Part shown: positions 23,540 through 32,887 of the stretch, piece by piece
Layout: the number at the start of each line of letters is the position of its first letter
Position numbering within the stretch: position 1 is the first letter of the stretch
Assembly (NCBI GenBank): GCA_021603905.1
Contig: BQIU01000047.1
Coordinates: forward strand, 1 to 33,216
Reading direction: 5' to 3'
DNA: 33,216 nt
DNA from: Nitrospirales bacterium
GTDB taxonomy: Bacteria; Nitrospirota; Nitrospiria; Nitrospirales; UBA8639
Translations under genes and position numbers: made by a program
The notes under the pieces: model-generated
Database searches by the model: none
The model's input: only the letters and a program-made list of their open reading frames with translations
Told to the model about the DNA's origin: nothing

Positions 23540-24364
23540 ATGGTCGATCTCTCATCAGAACTCACAATAACCTCTCATCTCGCTCGAGAAGCTGGCAAAC
23601 ACATCATGAAGATCTACGAGAAAGACTTTTCCGTATCATATAAAGGGCCTTCCGATCCTGTCACGGAGGCCGATCAACAAGCCAATACCATCATCGTTGA
23701 GGGACTGAAGCAACGCTTCCCTCATGATGTCATCGTGGCAGAAGAAAGCCCTCCCCCAGCTAATCTTTCACCAAAGGGCCGAGTGTGGTACGTCGACCCT
23801 CTCGATGGTACCAAAGAATTCATTAGTAAAAATGGAGAATTTTCGGTCATGATCGGACTGGCCATTGACGGCCAAGCCAAACTGGGCATCGTGTATCGAC
23901 CCGCTCAAGACATTCTCTTTACAGGACTGACCGATCAAGAAGCTTGGATGGAAATGGATTCGGCCCGAACACCACTCAAGGCTTCTAGCAACCAAAAACC
24001 AGAATCTCTCACCCTCATTGTCTCCCGATCTCACCGCAATCCGAAGATCGATATCATCAAGGACCACGTTGGCATCACGAAAGAGTTCCCATGCGGCAGC
24101 GTGGGAATAAAAATTGGGTCCATCGCCAAACAAGACGCCGATGCGTACATTGAGCCTGGCCCATTTACAAGTCTCTGGGATGCCTGCGCACCAGAAGCCA
24201 TCATGCGAGGAGCAGGCGGGCGATTTACTAATATCTATGGAGAGCCAATCCTTTATGGATATGATACCCTAAAAAATACCAAAGGTCTTGTGGCGACCAA
24301 TGGCGCCTGTCACGATCATGTTATTCAATCGATCAGCCCAATTACTGAACAGATCCGCGGTTGA
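23540..24364 (+). CDS. cysQ: 3'(2'),5'-bisphosphate nucleotidase CysQ-like (inositol monophosphatase superfamily)
   Basis: The 274-aa protein has the lithium-sensitive phosphatase motifs: Glu68-Glu69 in VAEESP, Asp86-Pro-Leu-Asp89-Gly-Thr (DPLDGTKEF) and a C-terminal WDACAPEAI. The KEF continuation after DPLDGT is typical of CysQ rather than inositol monophosphatases. CysQ hydrolyses PAP to AMP, removing a by-product of sulfate assimilation. No sulfate gene is adjacent. ATG 23540 follows a TAGGAG site. Confidence 0.85.
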   Translation: MVDLSSELTITSHLAREAGKHIMKIYEKDFSVSYKGPSDPVTEADQQANTIIVEGLKQRFPHDVIVAEESPPPANLSPKGRVWYVDPLDGTKEFISKNGEFSVMIGLAIDGQAKLGIVYRPAQDILFTGLTDQEAWMEMDSARTPLKASSNQKPESLTLIVSRSHRNPKIDIIKDHVGITKEFPCGSVGIKIGSIAKQDADAYIEPGPFTSLWDACAPEAIMRGAGGRFTNIYGEPILYGYDTLKNTKGLVATNGACHDHVIQSISPITEQIRG

Positions 24365-24445
24365 CAGGTTTTTCGTAAGGCTCTTAGAATTCGTTTTCTT
24401 TTCATTCATTTTGTTTATCGACGTGTATTCGAATTTGTGAGAACT

Positions 24446-25762
24446 ATGCGAGAAGATATTGCCATCATCGGAGGGGGGCTAGCGGGCTCAGAAGCCGCCT
24501 GGCAGGCAGCGAATCAAGGGGCCAAAGTCACCTTATATGAAATGCGTCCCAAAGAAGAGACGGCAGCCCATAAAACGGACTACCTCGCAGAAATTGTGTG
24601 TTCGAACTCCCTGGGGTCAAACGATTCGCTAAGCGCTCCGGGCATATTGAAAGATGAAATGCGGAGACTGAATTCTTTAATTATCCGCATCGCTGATGAA
24701 GTTCGAGTTCCAGCGGGTTCAGCGTTAGCCGTTGATCGCGACCGATTTGCGTTAGGCGTGACGCAGGCTCTTGAAGCTCATCCTAACGTACGAATTCTGA
24801 GAGAAGAAATTAAAGAAATACCGGACAATGCAATGAGTATCGTCGCAACTGGACCACTGACCTCAAATAGCCTATCCAATTCAATCAGCGAGCTGACGCA
24901 TTCCAAAAATCTGTATTTCTTTGACGCCATTGCCCCCATTGTCGATACCGACTCAATCAACATGGCCAAAGTCTTTCGCGCCTCTCGATATGATAAAGGT
25001 ACGGCTGATTACTTAAATTGCCCCATGAATCGCGAAACGTATGATCGATTTTACGATGCGTTAACTGAAGCCGATCGAGTCCAATCCAAAGACTTTGAAA
25101 AAATTCCCTACTTTGAAGGCTGCCTTCCCGTTGAAGTCATGGCAGAACGTGGACGACAAACACTGCTCTTTGGTCCACTGAAACCGGTAGGCCTCATCGA
25201 TCCTCAAACAGGAAAGCGGCCATATGCCGTACTCCAACTACGACCAGAAAACATCCATGGCTCCTGCTATAATATGGTAGGCTTTCAAACAAAGCTCACG
25301 TATTCTGAGCAGAAAAAAGTCTTTCGAATGGTCCCAGGACTCGAAGAGGCTGAGTTTCTTCGATGTGGGAGCATCCATCGTAATACCTTCATTAATTCTC
25401 CGGATCTTTTGAAAGACACGCTTCAGCTTAAGACGCACAACCACACGTTTTTTGCTGGACAACTGATCGGGGTCGAAGGGTACGTTGAAGCAGCTGCGAG
25501 CGGAGGACTTGCTGGAATCAATGCAGCCAAAGCTCTGGCCGGTCAGCCTATCGTAACGCCTCCAGAGACGACTGCCCATGGAGCACTACTCAATTATATC
25601 ACCACGAGCGATTCACAATACTTTCAACCCATTAATACGAACTTCGGTTTATTCCCACCTTTTCCGATGAAGATTCGCGACAAGCAGGAAAAGCGAAAGA
25701 AGATTCAACAACGAGCTGAAGAAGAGTTCAATAAATGGATGACGCAATCAGGGCTTTCGTGA
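24446..25762 (+). CDS. trmFO: Folate-dependent tRNA (uracil-54-C5)-methyltransferase TrmFO
   Basis: The roughly 438-aa flavoprotein has the FAD motif IIGGGLAGSEAA at residues 7-18, the signature EIVCSNSLGSN with Cys52, and FEGCLPVEVMAERG carrying the second conserved Cys. It uses methylenetetrahydrofolate and FADH2 to make m5U54 in the tRNA T loop. The frame opens at a GTG at 24437, but ATG 24446 aligns with the usual MxEDIAIIGGG start and is preferred. Its 3' end overlaps xerC by 28 nt. The trmFO-xerC-hslV-hslU order matches the conserved block known from Bacillus. Confidence 0.93.
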   Translation: MREDIAIIGGGLAGSEAAWQAANQGAKVTLYEMRPKEETAAHKTDYLAEIVCSNSLGSNDSLSAPGILKDEMRRLNSLIIRIADEVRVPAGSALAVDRDRFALGVTQALEAHPNVRILREEIKEIPDNAMSIVATGPLTSNSLSNSISELTHSKNLYFFDAIAPIVDTDSINMAKVFRASRYDKGTADYLNCPMNRETYDRFYDALTEADRVQSKDFEKIPYFEGCLPVEVMAERGRQTLLFGPLKPVGLIDPQTGKRPYAVLQLRPENIHGSCYNMVGFQTKLTYSEQKKVFRMVPGLEEAEFLRCGSIHRNTFINSPDLLKDTLQLKTHNHTFFAGQLIGVEGYVEAAASGGLAGINAAKALAGQPIVTPPETTAHGALLNYITTSDSQYFQPINTNFGLFPPFPMKIRDKQEKRKKIQQRAEEEFNKWMTQSGLS

Positions 25763-26670
25763 CGTTTCTCGACATTGAACAGGGGGCGTCTCCAGAAACG
25801 ATTCGCAGCTATTGCTCTGACTTACGACAGTTCTCAACATTTCTGAAGACCATGCCCAATCTTTCAGAGGCGACACCGACTCCTGCATCAGTTGATACCA
25901 TCACCATTCGAAATTACCTGAGGTGGCTTGATGAAAAGAATGAAAAAAAGTCAACCTTAGCGAGAAAACTTGCGACACTCAAAAGCTTTTATCGCTTTTT
26001 GACCCATGAAGACCGGGTAGCGGTCAATCCCGCAGCCCACGTTCGATCACCCCGACAGCCTCAACATTTGCCTAAGGTTCTTACAAAGGATGAGGCTTCG
26101 ACACTCATGGAAGCTCCTGAAGGATCAAGCTTTATCGCGACGAGAGATCGTGCAATCCTTGAAACACTCTATTCAACAGGAACACGAGTCAGCGAACTTG
26201 TCGGATTAGATTGGGATGACCTAAACCTCCAATCCGGCATTGCTCGGATTCAAGGAAAAGGAAAAAAACGACGCATTGTCCCGGTCGGAGATGTAGCGAT
26301 TCAAGCCATTCAAGACTATCGCGAGCAGTGCAGACAAAAAGGGAAAAGCAAACACGCCATTGCTAAAAACAAGAACACGGTCAAAGAAGACGATCCACTC
26401 TTTAAAAATGTTCGCGGAGGCCGTCTCACCAGTCGAAGTGTAGAACGCATCGTAAAAAAGTTTTCCCAACGGCTGCCTCATGGCGCCGTAGCTCCGCATA
26501 CCTTGCGTCACTCGTTCGCTACCCATCTTCTTGATGAAGGAGCCGATCTGCGTGCGATACAAGAACTGCTAGGACACGGTTCACTGGCCACGACTCAAAA
26601 ATATACTCATATCGCAACCGACCGGCTTATGGAAGTTTACGATCGCGCCCACCCTCGGGCAGGCGGATAA
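25735..26670 (+). CDS. xerC: Tyrosine recombinase XerC
   Basis: The 311-aa recombinase has an N-terminal SAM-like DNA-binding domain (SPETIRSYCSDLRQF, KSTLARKLATLKSFYRFL) and a catalytic domain with the conserved residues: Arg in STGTRVSELVGL, Lys in GKGKKRRIVP, His-x-x-Arg in HTLRHSFATHLL, His in LLGHGSLATTQ and nucleophile Tyr in QKYTHI. It resolves chromosome dimers at dif with a XerD partner. A lysine-rich insertion of about 20 residues (KGKSKHAIAKNKNTVKEDD) lies between the core motifs. The start lies inside trmFO, so translation is probably coupled. Position before hslV supports the XerC/CodV name. Confidence 0.88.
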   Translation: MDDAIRAFVTFLDIEQGASPETIRSYCSDLRQFSTFLKTMPNLSEATPTPASVDTITIRNYLRWLDEKNEKKSTLARKLATLKSFYRFLTHEDRVAVNPAAHVRSPRQPQHLPKVLTKDEASTLMEAPEGSSFIATRDRAILETLYSTGTRVSELVGLDWDDLNLQSGIARIQGKGKKRRIVPVGDVAIQAIQDYREQCRQKGKSKHAIAKNKNTVKEDDPLFKNVRGGRLTSRSVERIVKKFSQRLPHGAVAPHTLRHSFATHLLDEGADLRAIQELLGHGSLATTQKYTHIATDRLMEVYDRAHPRAGG

Positions 26671-26706
26671 CCCATTCATTAATTCCCAATACAGTCAGGG
26701 CTATGT

Positions 26707-27243
26707 ATGATCATACGTTCAACTACGATTCTCTGTGTTCGAAAACCCAACGGCGTCGCAATGGGATGTGACGGGCAAGTCACCGTCGGAACAACGATTA
26801 TGAAAAGCAACGCGAAAAAGTTACGAAAAATGCATAACAATGAAGTCCTGGCAGGATTTGCCGGGGCAACGGCGGATGCCTTTACGCTGTTTGAAAAATT
26901 TGATGCGAAGCTGGAGGAGTACCGAGGAAATCTCACACGCGCTGCCGTGGAGTTAGCCAAGGACTGGAGAACTGATCGCGTGCTTCGACGATTGGAAGCC
27001 CTCCTCACGGTTGCGAATCGTGAGCATTCCTTTATAATTTCAGGCACGGGGGACGTGGTCGAACCGGAAGATGGCGTCATGGCGATAGGCTCCGGTGGCT
27101 CCTATGCCTTAGCAGCCGCGCGTGCACTCGTTGCCCACACATCGCTCGAACCCAAGCACATTGTCGAACATGCCATGGGTATTGCCGCAGCGATTGACAT
27201 CTATACGAACCAAAACATCATTATTGAGGAGTTGACGATCTAA
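26707..27243 (+). CDS. hslV: ATP-dependent protease subunit HslV
   Basis: The 178-aa peptidase has [11 protein letters not shown] after a five-residue leader (MIIRS), so Thr6 would become the N-terminal catalytic Thr after autoprocessing. Other family marks are [30 protein letters not shown] and [16 protein letters not shown]. HslV forms a two-ring dodecamer capped by HslU. The stop is four bases before the hslU ATG. An out-of-frame ATG at 26703 can be ignored. Confidence 0.95.
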   Translation: MIIRSTTILCVRKPNGVAMGCDGQVTVGTTIMKSNAKKLRKMHNNEVLAGFAGATADAFTLFEKFDAKLEEYRGNLTRAAVELAKDWRTDRVLRRLEALLTVANREHSFIISGTGDVVEPEDGVMAIGSGGSYALAAARALVAHTSLEPKHIVEHAMGIAAAIDIYTNQNIIIEELTI

Positions 27244-27247
27244 TATC

Positions 27248-28639
27248 ATGGACCACGAAACAACACAGACCCCGAGCCGGCTCAATGGCCTCACACCAAG
27301 GCAAATCGTAGATGAACTAGATCGATACGTGATCGGACAACGTGACGCCAAACGGATGGTCGCCATCGCGCTCAGAAATCGATGGCGTCGACAGCAATTG
27401 AGCCCCGAACTGCGAGAAGAGATTTACCCGAAAAACATCATCATGATCGGTCCAACTGGCGTAGGAAAAACGGAAATCTCACGCCGTCTGGCAAAACTTG
27501 ATGATGCGCCCTTCATCAAAATTGAAGCATCGAAGTTTACGGAAGTAGGGTATGTGGGAAGAGATGTCGAGTCACTCATCCGAGATTTAACGGAACTCTC
27601 TGTGAACATGGTCAAAACTCGCTATCTTGACCAAGTGGAAAAGAAAGCCGAAGACTTGGCTGAGGATCGGATCCTCGACCTGCTGCTTCCACCAACGTCT
27701 TCGCCGGCACAGCAGCCCAAAGACTCGACTCAAGATCAACCCAGTCGATACGATACGGCTGACGATACGCGACAAAAGCTCCGGAAGCAATTGAGGGAAG
27801 GAAAACTTGACAATCGACATGTCGAGCTTGAAGTGAAAGAACGGGGCTTGCCGGTCGGCATCATCTCCAATGTCGGAGGCATGGAAGACTTAGAAAATAA
27901 TTTGCGTGATATGTTGGGGGGCCTTATGCCGGGGAAAAGTAAAAACCGCCGGATGAAAGTACCTGAAGCCCAAAAGGTGTTAGCCCAAGAAGAAGCCCAA
28001 AAGCTCATTGATATGGACGAAGTGACAAAAGAAGCCATCGACAAGACCGAACAATCCGGCATTGTCTTTTTAGATGAAATTGACAAAATCGCTGGACGGG
28101 AAAAAGGCACAGGACCCGACATATCCCGTGAAGGCGTCCAACGTGACTTACTCCCGATCGTAGAGGGATCAACAGTTAATACCAAGTATGGTCCTGTTCG
28201 TACGGACCACATCTTATTTGTCGCAGCCGGTGCGTTTCATGTGTCCAAACCAGCTGATCTCATTCCAGAACTTCAAGGACGATTTCCCATCCGAGTTGAA
28301 TTGGAAGCCTTGACACAAGAAGACCTCATACGAATTTTGACAGAACCCAAAAATGCGCTCGTCAAACAATATCAGGCCCTTCTGAATACCGAAGGCGTCA
28401 CACTCGATTTTACGCAGGAAGGCATACAAGAGATCGCAGCCACGGCGGTAGAGGTCAATGATCGAACGGAAAATATCGGCGCACGACGACTCTTCACGAT
28501 CGTCGAACGGTTATTGGAAGAAGTGTCGTTTGAAGCTCAAGAACTCACCGACAAAAAGGTCGTGGTGGATGCCGCCTATGTCAAAAAACATCTTGGCGGT
28601 ATCGTGAAAGATCAAGATCTGAGTCGATTTATTCTCTAG
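27248..28639 (+). CDS. hslU: ATP-dependent protease ATPase subunit HslU
   Basis: The 463-aa AAA+ unfoldase has Walker A GPTGVGKT (68-75), the pore loop GYVGRDVES, an extended I-domain (about residues 110-245, with [16 protein letters not shown]), Walker [13 protein letters not shown], sensor and arginine-finger region [10 protein letters not shown], and the conserved C-terminal DLSRFIL that docks into HslV. It feeds unfolded proteins to HslV. It lies 4 nt after hslV in the same transcript. Confidence 0.96.
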   Translation: MDHETTQTPSRLNGLTPRQIVDELDRYVIGQRDAKRMVAIALRNRWRRQQLSPELREEIYPKNIIMIGPTGVGKTEISRRLAKLDDAPFIKIEASKFTEVGYVGRDVESLIRDLTELSVNMVKTRYLDQVEKKAEDLAEDRILDLLLPPTSSPAQQPKDSTQDQPSRYDTADDTRQKLRKQLREGKLDNRHVELEVKERGLPVGIISNVGGMEDLENNLRDMLGGLMPGKSKNRRMKVPEAQKVLAQEEAQKLIDMDEVTKEAIDKTEQSGIVFLDEIDKIAGREKGTGPDISREGVQRDLLPIVEGSTVNTKYGPVRTDHILFVAAGAFHVSKPADLIPELQGRFPIRVELEALTQEDLIRILTEPKNALVKQYQALLNTEGVTLDFTQEGIQEIAATAVEVNDRTENIGARRLFTIVERLLEEVSFEAQELTDKKVVVDAAYVKKHLGGIVKDQDLSRFIL

Positions 28640-28699
28640 AGTTCTTTCATGACGCATACAATACGCGTCTTATAATTCTTAGATCCTCACACAAATTCC

Positions 28700-29593
28700 A
28701 TGGAACAACTGATTAAAAAAGCCGACATTTTGATCGAAGCCCTTCCTTACATTCGCACGTTTGCCGGAAAAACCATTGTGATTAAGTACGGCGGAAAAGC
28801 GATGACAGATGATAGTCTGAAAGAAGGATTTGCTGAAGACGTCGTTCTGTTAAAATACGTCGGTTTGAATCCAGTCGTGATTCACGGAGGGGGACCTCAA
28901 ATTAATTCCATGCTCGACAGGCTGGGAATCAAACCAAAGTTTGTGAATGGCGTCAGAGTCACAGACCAAGCCACCATGGATGTCGTTGAGATGGTGCTTG
29001 GGGGAAAAATCAACAAAGAAATCGTGAGTCTGCTCAATCAACATGGCGGGAAAGCCGTTGGTCTCACAGGAAAAGATGGCCGCTTGTTTTTAACAAAGCC
29101 CTTTAATGCCAAAGCGTTGGTGCATAGTCTTTCAGGAGAAACAGATACACCCGAAGATCATGATTATGGATTAGTCGGTGAGGTCGACAAAGTCGACGAT
29201 CACATACTCGTGAAGCTCCTGGAAGAAAATTTCATTCCGGTTATTGCACCAATTGGCGTCGACAAAAAAGGCAAGACCCATAACATCAACGCCGATCTCG
29301 TCGCAGGAAGCGTTGCCGGTGCGCTGCATGCTGAAAAATTGCTCGTGCTCAGCGATGTTAAAGGCATTCGCGATGCCGACAACCATCATGTCCCAACGTT
29401 GTCACGAAAGGATACGGAACGCATGGTCCAAAAGAAGACCATCAGCGAAGGAATGCTGCCGAAAGTGCATGCGTGCTTGGCTGCGTTGCACGGTGGAGTT
29501 CACAAAGCCCATATCATTGACGGACGAATTCCTCATGCCATTTTGTTAGAAATTTTTACCGATAAAGGGATCGGCACGGAAATCGTGGCATGA
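28700..29593 (+). CDS. argB: Acetylglutamate kinase
   Basis: The 297-aa amino acid kinase has KYGGKAM (about 29-35), VIHGGGPQINSML for the phosphate site, GVRVTDQATMDVVEMVL for N-acetylglutamate, and NINADLVAGSVAGAL. It catalyses the second step of arginine synthesis. The N-terminal helix (MEQLIKKADILIEALPYIRTF) is the form found in arginine-inhibited, hexameric enzymes, so feedback inhibition is likely. It follows hslU by 60 nt containing only a weak hairpin, so it may be co-transcribed; other arg genes are not here. Confidence 0.95.
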   Translation: MEQLIKKADILIEALPYIRTFAGKTIVIKYGGKAMTDDSLKEGFAEDVVLLKYVGLNPVVIHGGGPQINSMLDRLGIKPKFVNGVRVTDQATMDVVEMVLGGKINKEIVSLLNQHGGKAVGLTGKDGRLFLTKPFNAKALVHSLSGETDTPEDHDYGLVGEVDKVDDHILVKLLEENFIPVIAPIGVDKKGKTHNINADLVAGSVAGALHAEKLLVLSDVKGIRDADNHHVPTLSRKDTERMVQKKTISEGMLPKVHACLAALHGGVHKAHIIDGRIPHAILLEIFTDKGIGTEIVA

Positions 29594-29597
29594 CATC

Positions 29598-30239
29598 ATG
29601 AAACTCGCCAAGAAATCTCCCAAGAGTCAAACAGTCACGCCACAATTGCTACCAGACAAGACCTCTGCGCTCATTCTCGTCCATCTGCAAAATGACTTTT
29701 TCCCAGGCGGAGCGCTCCCAGTAGAGGACGGTGACCAGATCCTCCCTCGAATCAATCAATACATTACTTTTTTTCAACATCACGGAGCGGCCATCATGGC
29801 CACACGCGATTGGCATCCGCCCAACCACTGTTCATTTCAAGAGCACGGTGGTCCATGGCCACCCCACTGCATACAAGGGTCACGAGGCGCACAATTCCAC
29901 GCAAATCTGCATCTTCCAACGGGTAGTCTCATTATTTCAGGAGCAACCAATCCAAAAAAAGAAATCTATTCAGGTTTTGACGGGACTTCCCTTGCAGATT
30001 ATCTCGAAGACCAAAATGCCAAAACCATCTATCTTGTTGGCCTTGCCACGGATTATTGGGTAAAACAAACCGTCTTGGATGGCATCAAACTTAGCTTGCG
30101 TGTGGTCGTGCTAGAGGATGGCATACGCGGAGTCAATGTCAGGCCAGATGATTCAGAACAGGCCCTTCAAGAAATGGCTTCGGCAGGAGCTATTCGAGCA
30201 ACAGCGCTAGACATAGGGATGAAACTCACTCCTCAATAG
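29598..30239 (+). CDS. Nicotinamidase/isochorismatase-fold protein lacking the catalytic triad
   Basis: The 213-aa protein follows PncA along its length: LQNDFFPGGALPV, RDWHPPNHCSF, WPPHCIQGSRGAQFH, YSGFDGTSLADYL, GLATDYWVK, DGIRGVN. The zinc-site residues Asp71, His73 and His90 are kept. The three catalytic residues are not: Asp of the usual VDxQNDF is His29, Lys of SKAT is Gly115, and the nucleophile Cys of ATDYCV is Trp154. Each change needs at least one base change at a separate site, and the frame is otherwise intact, so it is not simple decay or one error. It cannot deamidate nicotinamide by the known mechanism. It could be a metal-binding structural or regulatory protein. It starts 5 nt after argB, suggesting coupling. 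Confidence 0.85.
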   Translation: MKLAKKSPKSQTVTPQLLPDKTSALILVHLQNDFFPGGALPVEDGDQILPRINQYITFFQHHGAAIMATRDWHPPNHCSFQEHGGPWPPHCIQGSRGAQFHANLHLPTGSLIISGATNPKKEIYSGFDGTSLADYLEDQNAKTIYLVGLATDYWVKQTVLDGIKLSLRVVVLEDGIRGVNVRPDDSEQALQEMASAGAIRATALDIGMKLTPQ

Positions 30240-30374
30240 TTTCCAGTTTTCAATCTTCCCACACACCCTTCCTTCCATAGTATTTCCGCATCCAACAACA
30301 TCAGAAATTTCTCGAATTTCAGCATCTGTAGAAACTGAATATTCTCTTGTTCGCTATTTATTAACTCGCATAAC

Positions 30375-30390
30375 GTTACACGGATGTAAC
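30375..30390 (+). promoter_or_regulatory. Inverted repeat GTTACA-N4-TGTAAC upstream of the TPR lipoprotein gene
   Basis: Perfect 6-bp arms around CGGA, about 65 nt before the ATG. GATGTAAC recurs in the control region between the Slp and STAS genes (near 32022), which suggests a shared regulator (inference). Confidence 0.4.
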
Positions 30391-30455
30391 ATGAATGTCC
30401 TCTCAACGTAATCCTCTCCCTTTATCTTTAGAGAATGATGAAGGAGGACTTGAGT

Positions 30456-31334
30456 ATGCTTGGAAAATTTCAACAGATGCATCGATATATTCAATGGTTC
30501 TTTGTACTTGTCCTGTTGGGTAGTTACGTTGGTTGTTCAGGGTTGAATACAAAAAATGAAATGCCTACCGCAGCCAAGGGGACGCTCGCTCAAGGCGAAC
30601 AATTGTTTCACGCCGGAAAGCTGAGTGACGCAAAACACATCTTTTCAGAAGCCCTTCAAAAAACCCCGGGGCAGCACTCACTGCTCAATGCTCGCGGTTT
30701 TGTCTATGCCAAACAAAAGAATTGGGATGATGCGATTAAAGACTTTACACTCGCGATCAAACTGGCACCGCAACATCTCCAATACAGAGAAAATCTCGGA
30801 ATCGTGTATTTAGAAGCCGGCTATCCAGGGAAGGCGATCCATCATTTTTCACACATTCTGGAACGAAAGCCAGATTCTCCGAAGACCTTGAATTACCGTG
30901 GAATGGCCTTTAATCGATTGGAAAGATATCACAAGGCCATCCATGACTTATCAAAGGCATTGTCTCTTGATCAGCCTCAAGCGGAAATGTATCTGAATCG
31001 AGCTGTGGCCTATATACAAGTTGGGGAGACGGCATCGGCAAAGAAAGATCTGGATCAAGCAATTACACTCAGCCCCACACTTCACCAGGCATATGAAAGC
31101 CGGGGGCTCCTGGAGCTGATAAACGGAGAAACCACATTAGCGATCAATGATTTTACGACAGCCATTCATCTCGGAGCCGATGGGGGTTTACTTCACTACA
31201 ATCGAGGCATGGCATTCACCATGGCAGGTCACAACGCGAAAGCCCAACTAGACTATGACCTGGCATGCCAACGGCAGATCATTCAAGCTTGCAGTCAAAT
31301 TGCCAAACCCACTCATGCCCACCACCAACTGTAA
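30456..31334 (+). CDS. TPR-repeat lipoprotein
   Basis: The 292-aa product has a lipoprotein signal: charged start, hydrophobic WFFVLVLLGSYVG and a lipobox ending in Cys at about residue 27. About seven tetratricopeptide repeats follow (units such as ARGFVYAKQKNWDDAIKDFT and YRGMAFNRLERYHKAIHDLS), filling the rest to a short His-rich end. TPR arrays bind partner proteins; the partner is unknown. The frame opens at 30435, but ATG 30456 lies 8 nt after a perfect AAGGAGG, so it is the start. It is probably anchored in a membrane facing the periplasm. Confidence 0.88.
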   Translation: MLGKFQQMHRYIQWFFVLVLLGSYVGCSGLNTKNEMPTAAKGTLAQGEQLFHAGKLSDAKHIFSEALQKTPGQHSLLNARGFVYAKQKNWDDAIKDFTLAIKLAPQHLQYRENLGIVYLEAGYPGKAIHHFSHILERKPDSPKTLNYRGMAFNRLERYHKAIHDLSKALSLDQPQAEMYLNRAVAYIQVGETASAKKDLDQAITLSPTLHQAYESRGLLELINGETTLAINDFTTAIHLGADGGLLHYNRGMAFTMAGHNAKAQLDYDLACQRQIIQACSQIAKPTHAHHQL

Positions 31335-31360
31335 CGACGTTAACGAGATATCTCGCATAA

Positions 31361-31404
31361 TAAAAAGTCCCTGCCAGGCCTGAAAGAATTGGCCTCGGCA
31401 GGGA
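31361..31404 (-). terminator. Rho-independent terminator after the Slp-family gene
   Basis: On the minus strand TCCCTGCC and GGCC pair with GGCC and GGCAGGGA, followed by CTTTTTATT. It may also end the convergent TPR gene, although no T-run follows on the plus strand. Confidence 0.8.
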
Positions 31405-31431
31405 TTGCAGTCCACTCAAAACCCCGTACGT

Positions 31432-31965
31432 TTAAATATCCGAGCAATAGGTCTGTTCAACCGGATAGGTATATTCAGTAGCCGATTCTGTTTCGATTTC
31501 GCTATCCCCAGTTTTCCAAACATGAAGACATCGAGCCGAAATATAGGGAAGCGTATCAGATTTCCCCTTGATAGCTGAGAGCGATTCAGGCTTTCCCTTT
31601 TTCCCGATTACAAGAAATTTATTCCCGTACAATTTCCCTTCGGCGTCAAGCTGGCCTGGATAGAAGAGAACAAACCGCTCAGAGGATTTCACTTCTGCAC
31701 TACGAGGTCCCATATATTCAACATTCGGATAAGGTAACCATTCCGCTGTCACCATGGTGCCTTCAGCCATCGTCTCAACGCCAACAATTCGTCCAGCCAA
31801 TTTAATAGCTCGACCTTGAAAGGCATCAGGTTGTGTCGTTAACACCCCAAAATCCGATTCGGACTTCAGAGCCTGACTCCCATTCATGGGAAAAGGCGAT
31901 GACGAAACACAGCCTGAGAGGAACATGAATAGCGCTGCCACGGCTAGAATCGTTTGATTTCGCAT
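31432..31965 (-). CDS. Slp-family outer membrane lipoprotein
   Basis: The 177-aa protein has a lipoprotein signal (ILAVAALFMFLSGC, lipobox Cys19). It then has the Slp-family pattern: an early FGVLTTQPDAFQGRAIKLAGRIVGVE block, a TMVTAEWLPYP segment and a RFVLFYPGQLD segment. Slp of E. coli is a starvation-induced outer membrane lipoprotein; the exact role is unclear. A strong GAGGAGG precedes the ATG. It is divergent from the STAS gene across 157 bp. Confidence 0.85.
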   Translation of the reverse strand: MRNQTILAVAALFMFLSGCVSSSPFPMNGSQALKSESDFGVLTTQPDAFQGRAIKLAGRIVGVETMAEGTMVTAEWLPYPNVEYMGPRSAEVKSSERFVLFYPGQLDAEGKLYGNKFLVIGKKGKPESLSAIKGKSDTLPYISARCLHVWKTGDSEIETESATEYTYPVEQTYCSDI

Positions 31966-32122
31966 GACCCACCTCCTCAGTTTGTCGCAGATCAGTTATG
32001 TTGTGATCATACTTAACTTAGATGTAACCTTCAATTAATATTGCCGTAACATTGAAAAATTTCACACTTTCACAATTTATAAAACTCCATATCGAGAACA
32101 GGAAAATCGAGGGAGAACCATC

Positions 32123-32887
32123 ATGTTAAAGATGATGACAGAATCGAATTCAAACATCGTTGAATTTTGGATTGACGGAACAATCACTCAGGAAGAATAC
32201 GACCGTATCGCCACGGCCTTTGAAGAAAAAATCGCCAAGCACGGCAAGGTGAGGATGCTCAAGAATGTTGGAACTTTTCAGGGTTTCAGCAACCTCAATT
32301 TCGGAAAAGCCATTCAATTCAGCCTGAATCATATGAAAGATATCGAGAAAGCGGCGGTGGTTACCGACCTCGATTGGACCGGTCCAATGATCAAAGCTAT
32401 GAAACCCATACTAGGAATGGAGGTTCGTCAGTTCAAACGCAGCGAAATCGAGGAAGCCCGAGCCTGGTTGCGCACAGAACCAATGTTTGAAGCAGCAGCA
32501 CCCCTTCCTTCACCTGGCACAGACGCCAAACCTGGCTTTTCATGGCACGAAGATGAGACCGGAGTGATCGAGTTGGAAATTCTCGGGTACATCACTAAGG
32601 CCGATATTCAGTTGGCCACATCGAAATTACGAGAGGCCTTCACACGGCATGAAAAGATTCGCTTTATCGAAATCATTCGGCACTTCGAGGGGATGGATTC
32701 TTCTGCCGTTTGGGAAGATCTCAAGCTGATCCGCGATGTCGGAAATTTCAGTCATGTGGCAGTGGTGAGTGATCGTGGCTGGGTCCATGGGTTTTCAAGA
32801 ATCATGGACGCAATTTTTTCGGCGGACATTCGAGTCTTTAAACTCCAAGACATCGAACAAGCACGCACGTGGATTCATGAAGCCTGA
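32123..32887 (+). CDS. Tandem SpoIIAA-like STAS-domain protein
   Basis: The 254-aa soluble protein consists of two related SpoIIAA-like (STAS/SEC14-type) domains, residues about 5-117 and 140-254, joined by a Pro/Ala-rich linker. Matching blocks are KIAKHGKVRMLKNVGTFQG with RHEKIRFIEIIRHFEG, AAVVTDLDW with VAVVSDRGW, and EIEEARAWL with DIEQARTWI. Single-domain relatives are common and poorly characterised; no Ser phosphorylation site like that of SpoIIAA is obvious. A GGGAG lies 8 nt before the ATG. The gene is divergent from the Slp-family gene. Confidence 0.82.
   Translation: MLKMMTESNSNIVEFWIDGTITQEEYDRIATAFEEKIAKHGKVRMLKNVGTFQGFSNLNFGKAIQFSLNHMKDIEKAAVVTDLDWTGPMIKAMKPILGMEVRQFKRSEIEEARAWLRTEPMFEAAAPLPSPGTDAKPGFSWHEDETGVIELEILGYITKADIQLATSKLREAFTRHEKIRFIEIIRHFEGMDSSAVWEDLKLIRDVGNFSHVAVVSDRGWVHGFSRIMDAIFSADIRVFKLQDIEQARTWIHEA

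Noticed and set aside
28647..28690. Possible terminator between hslU and argB
   Set aside because: The GACGC/GCGTC stem is only 5 bp and the following tract is a mixed T/A run, too weak to call.
31345..31356. CGAGATATCTCG palindrome after the TPR gene
   Set aside because: A 12-bp perfect palindrome, but it lies in the 3' region with no promoter nearby; may be chance.
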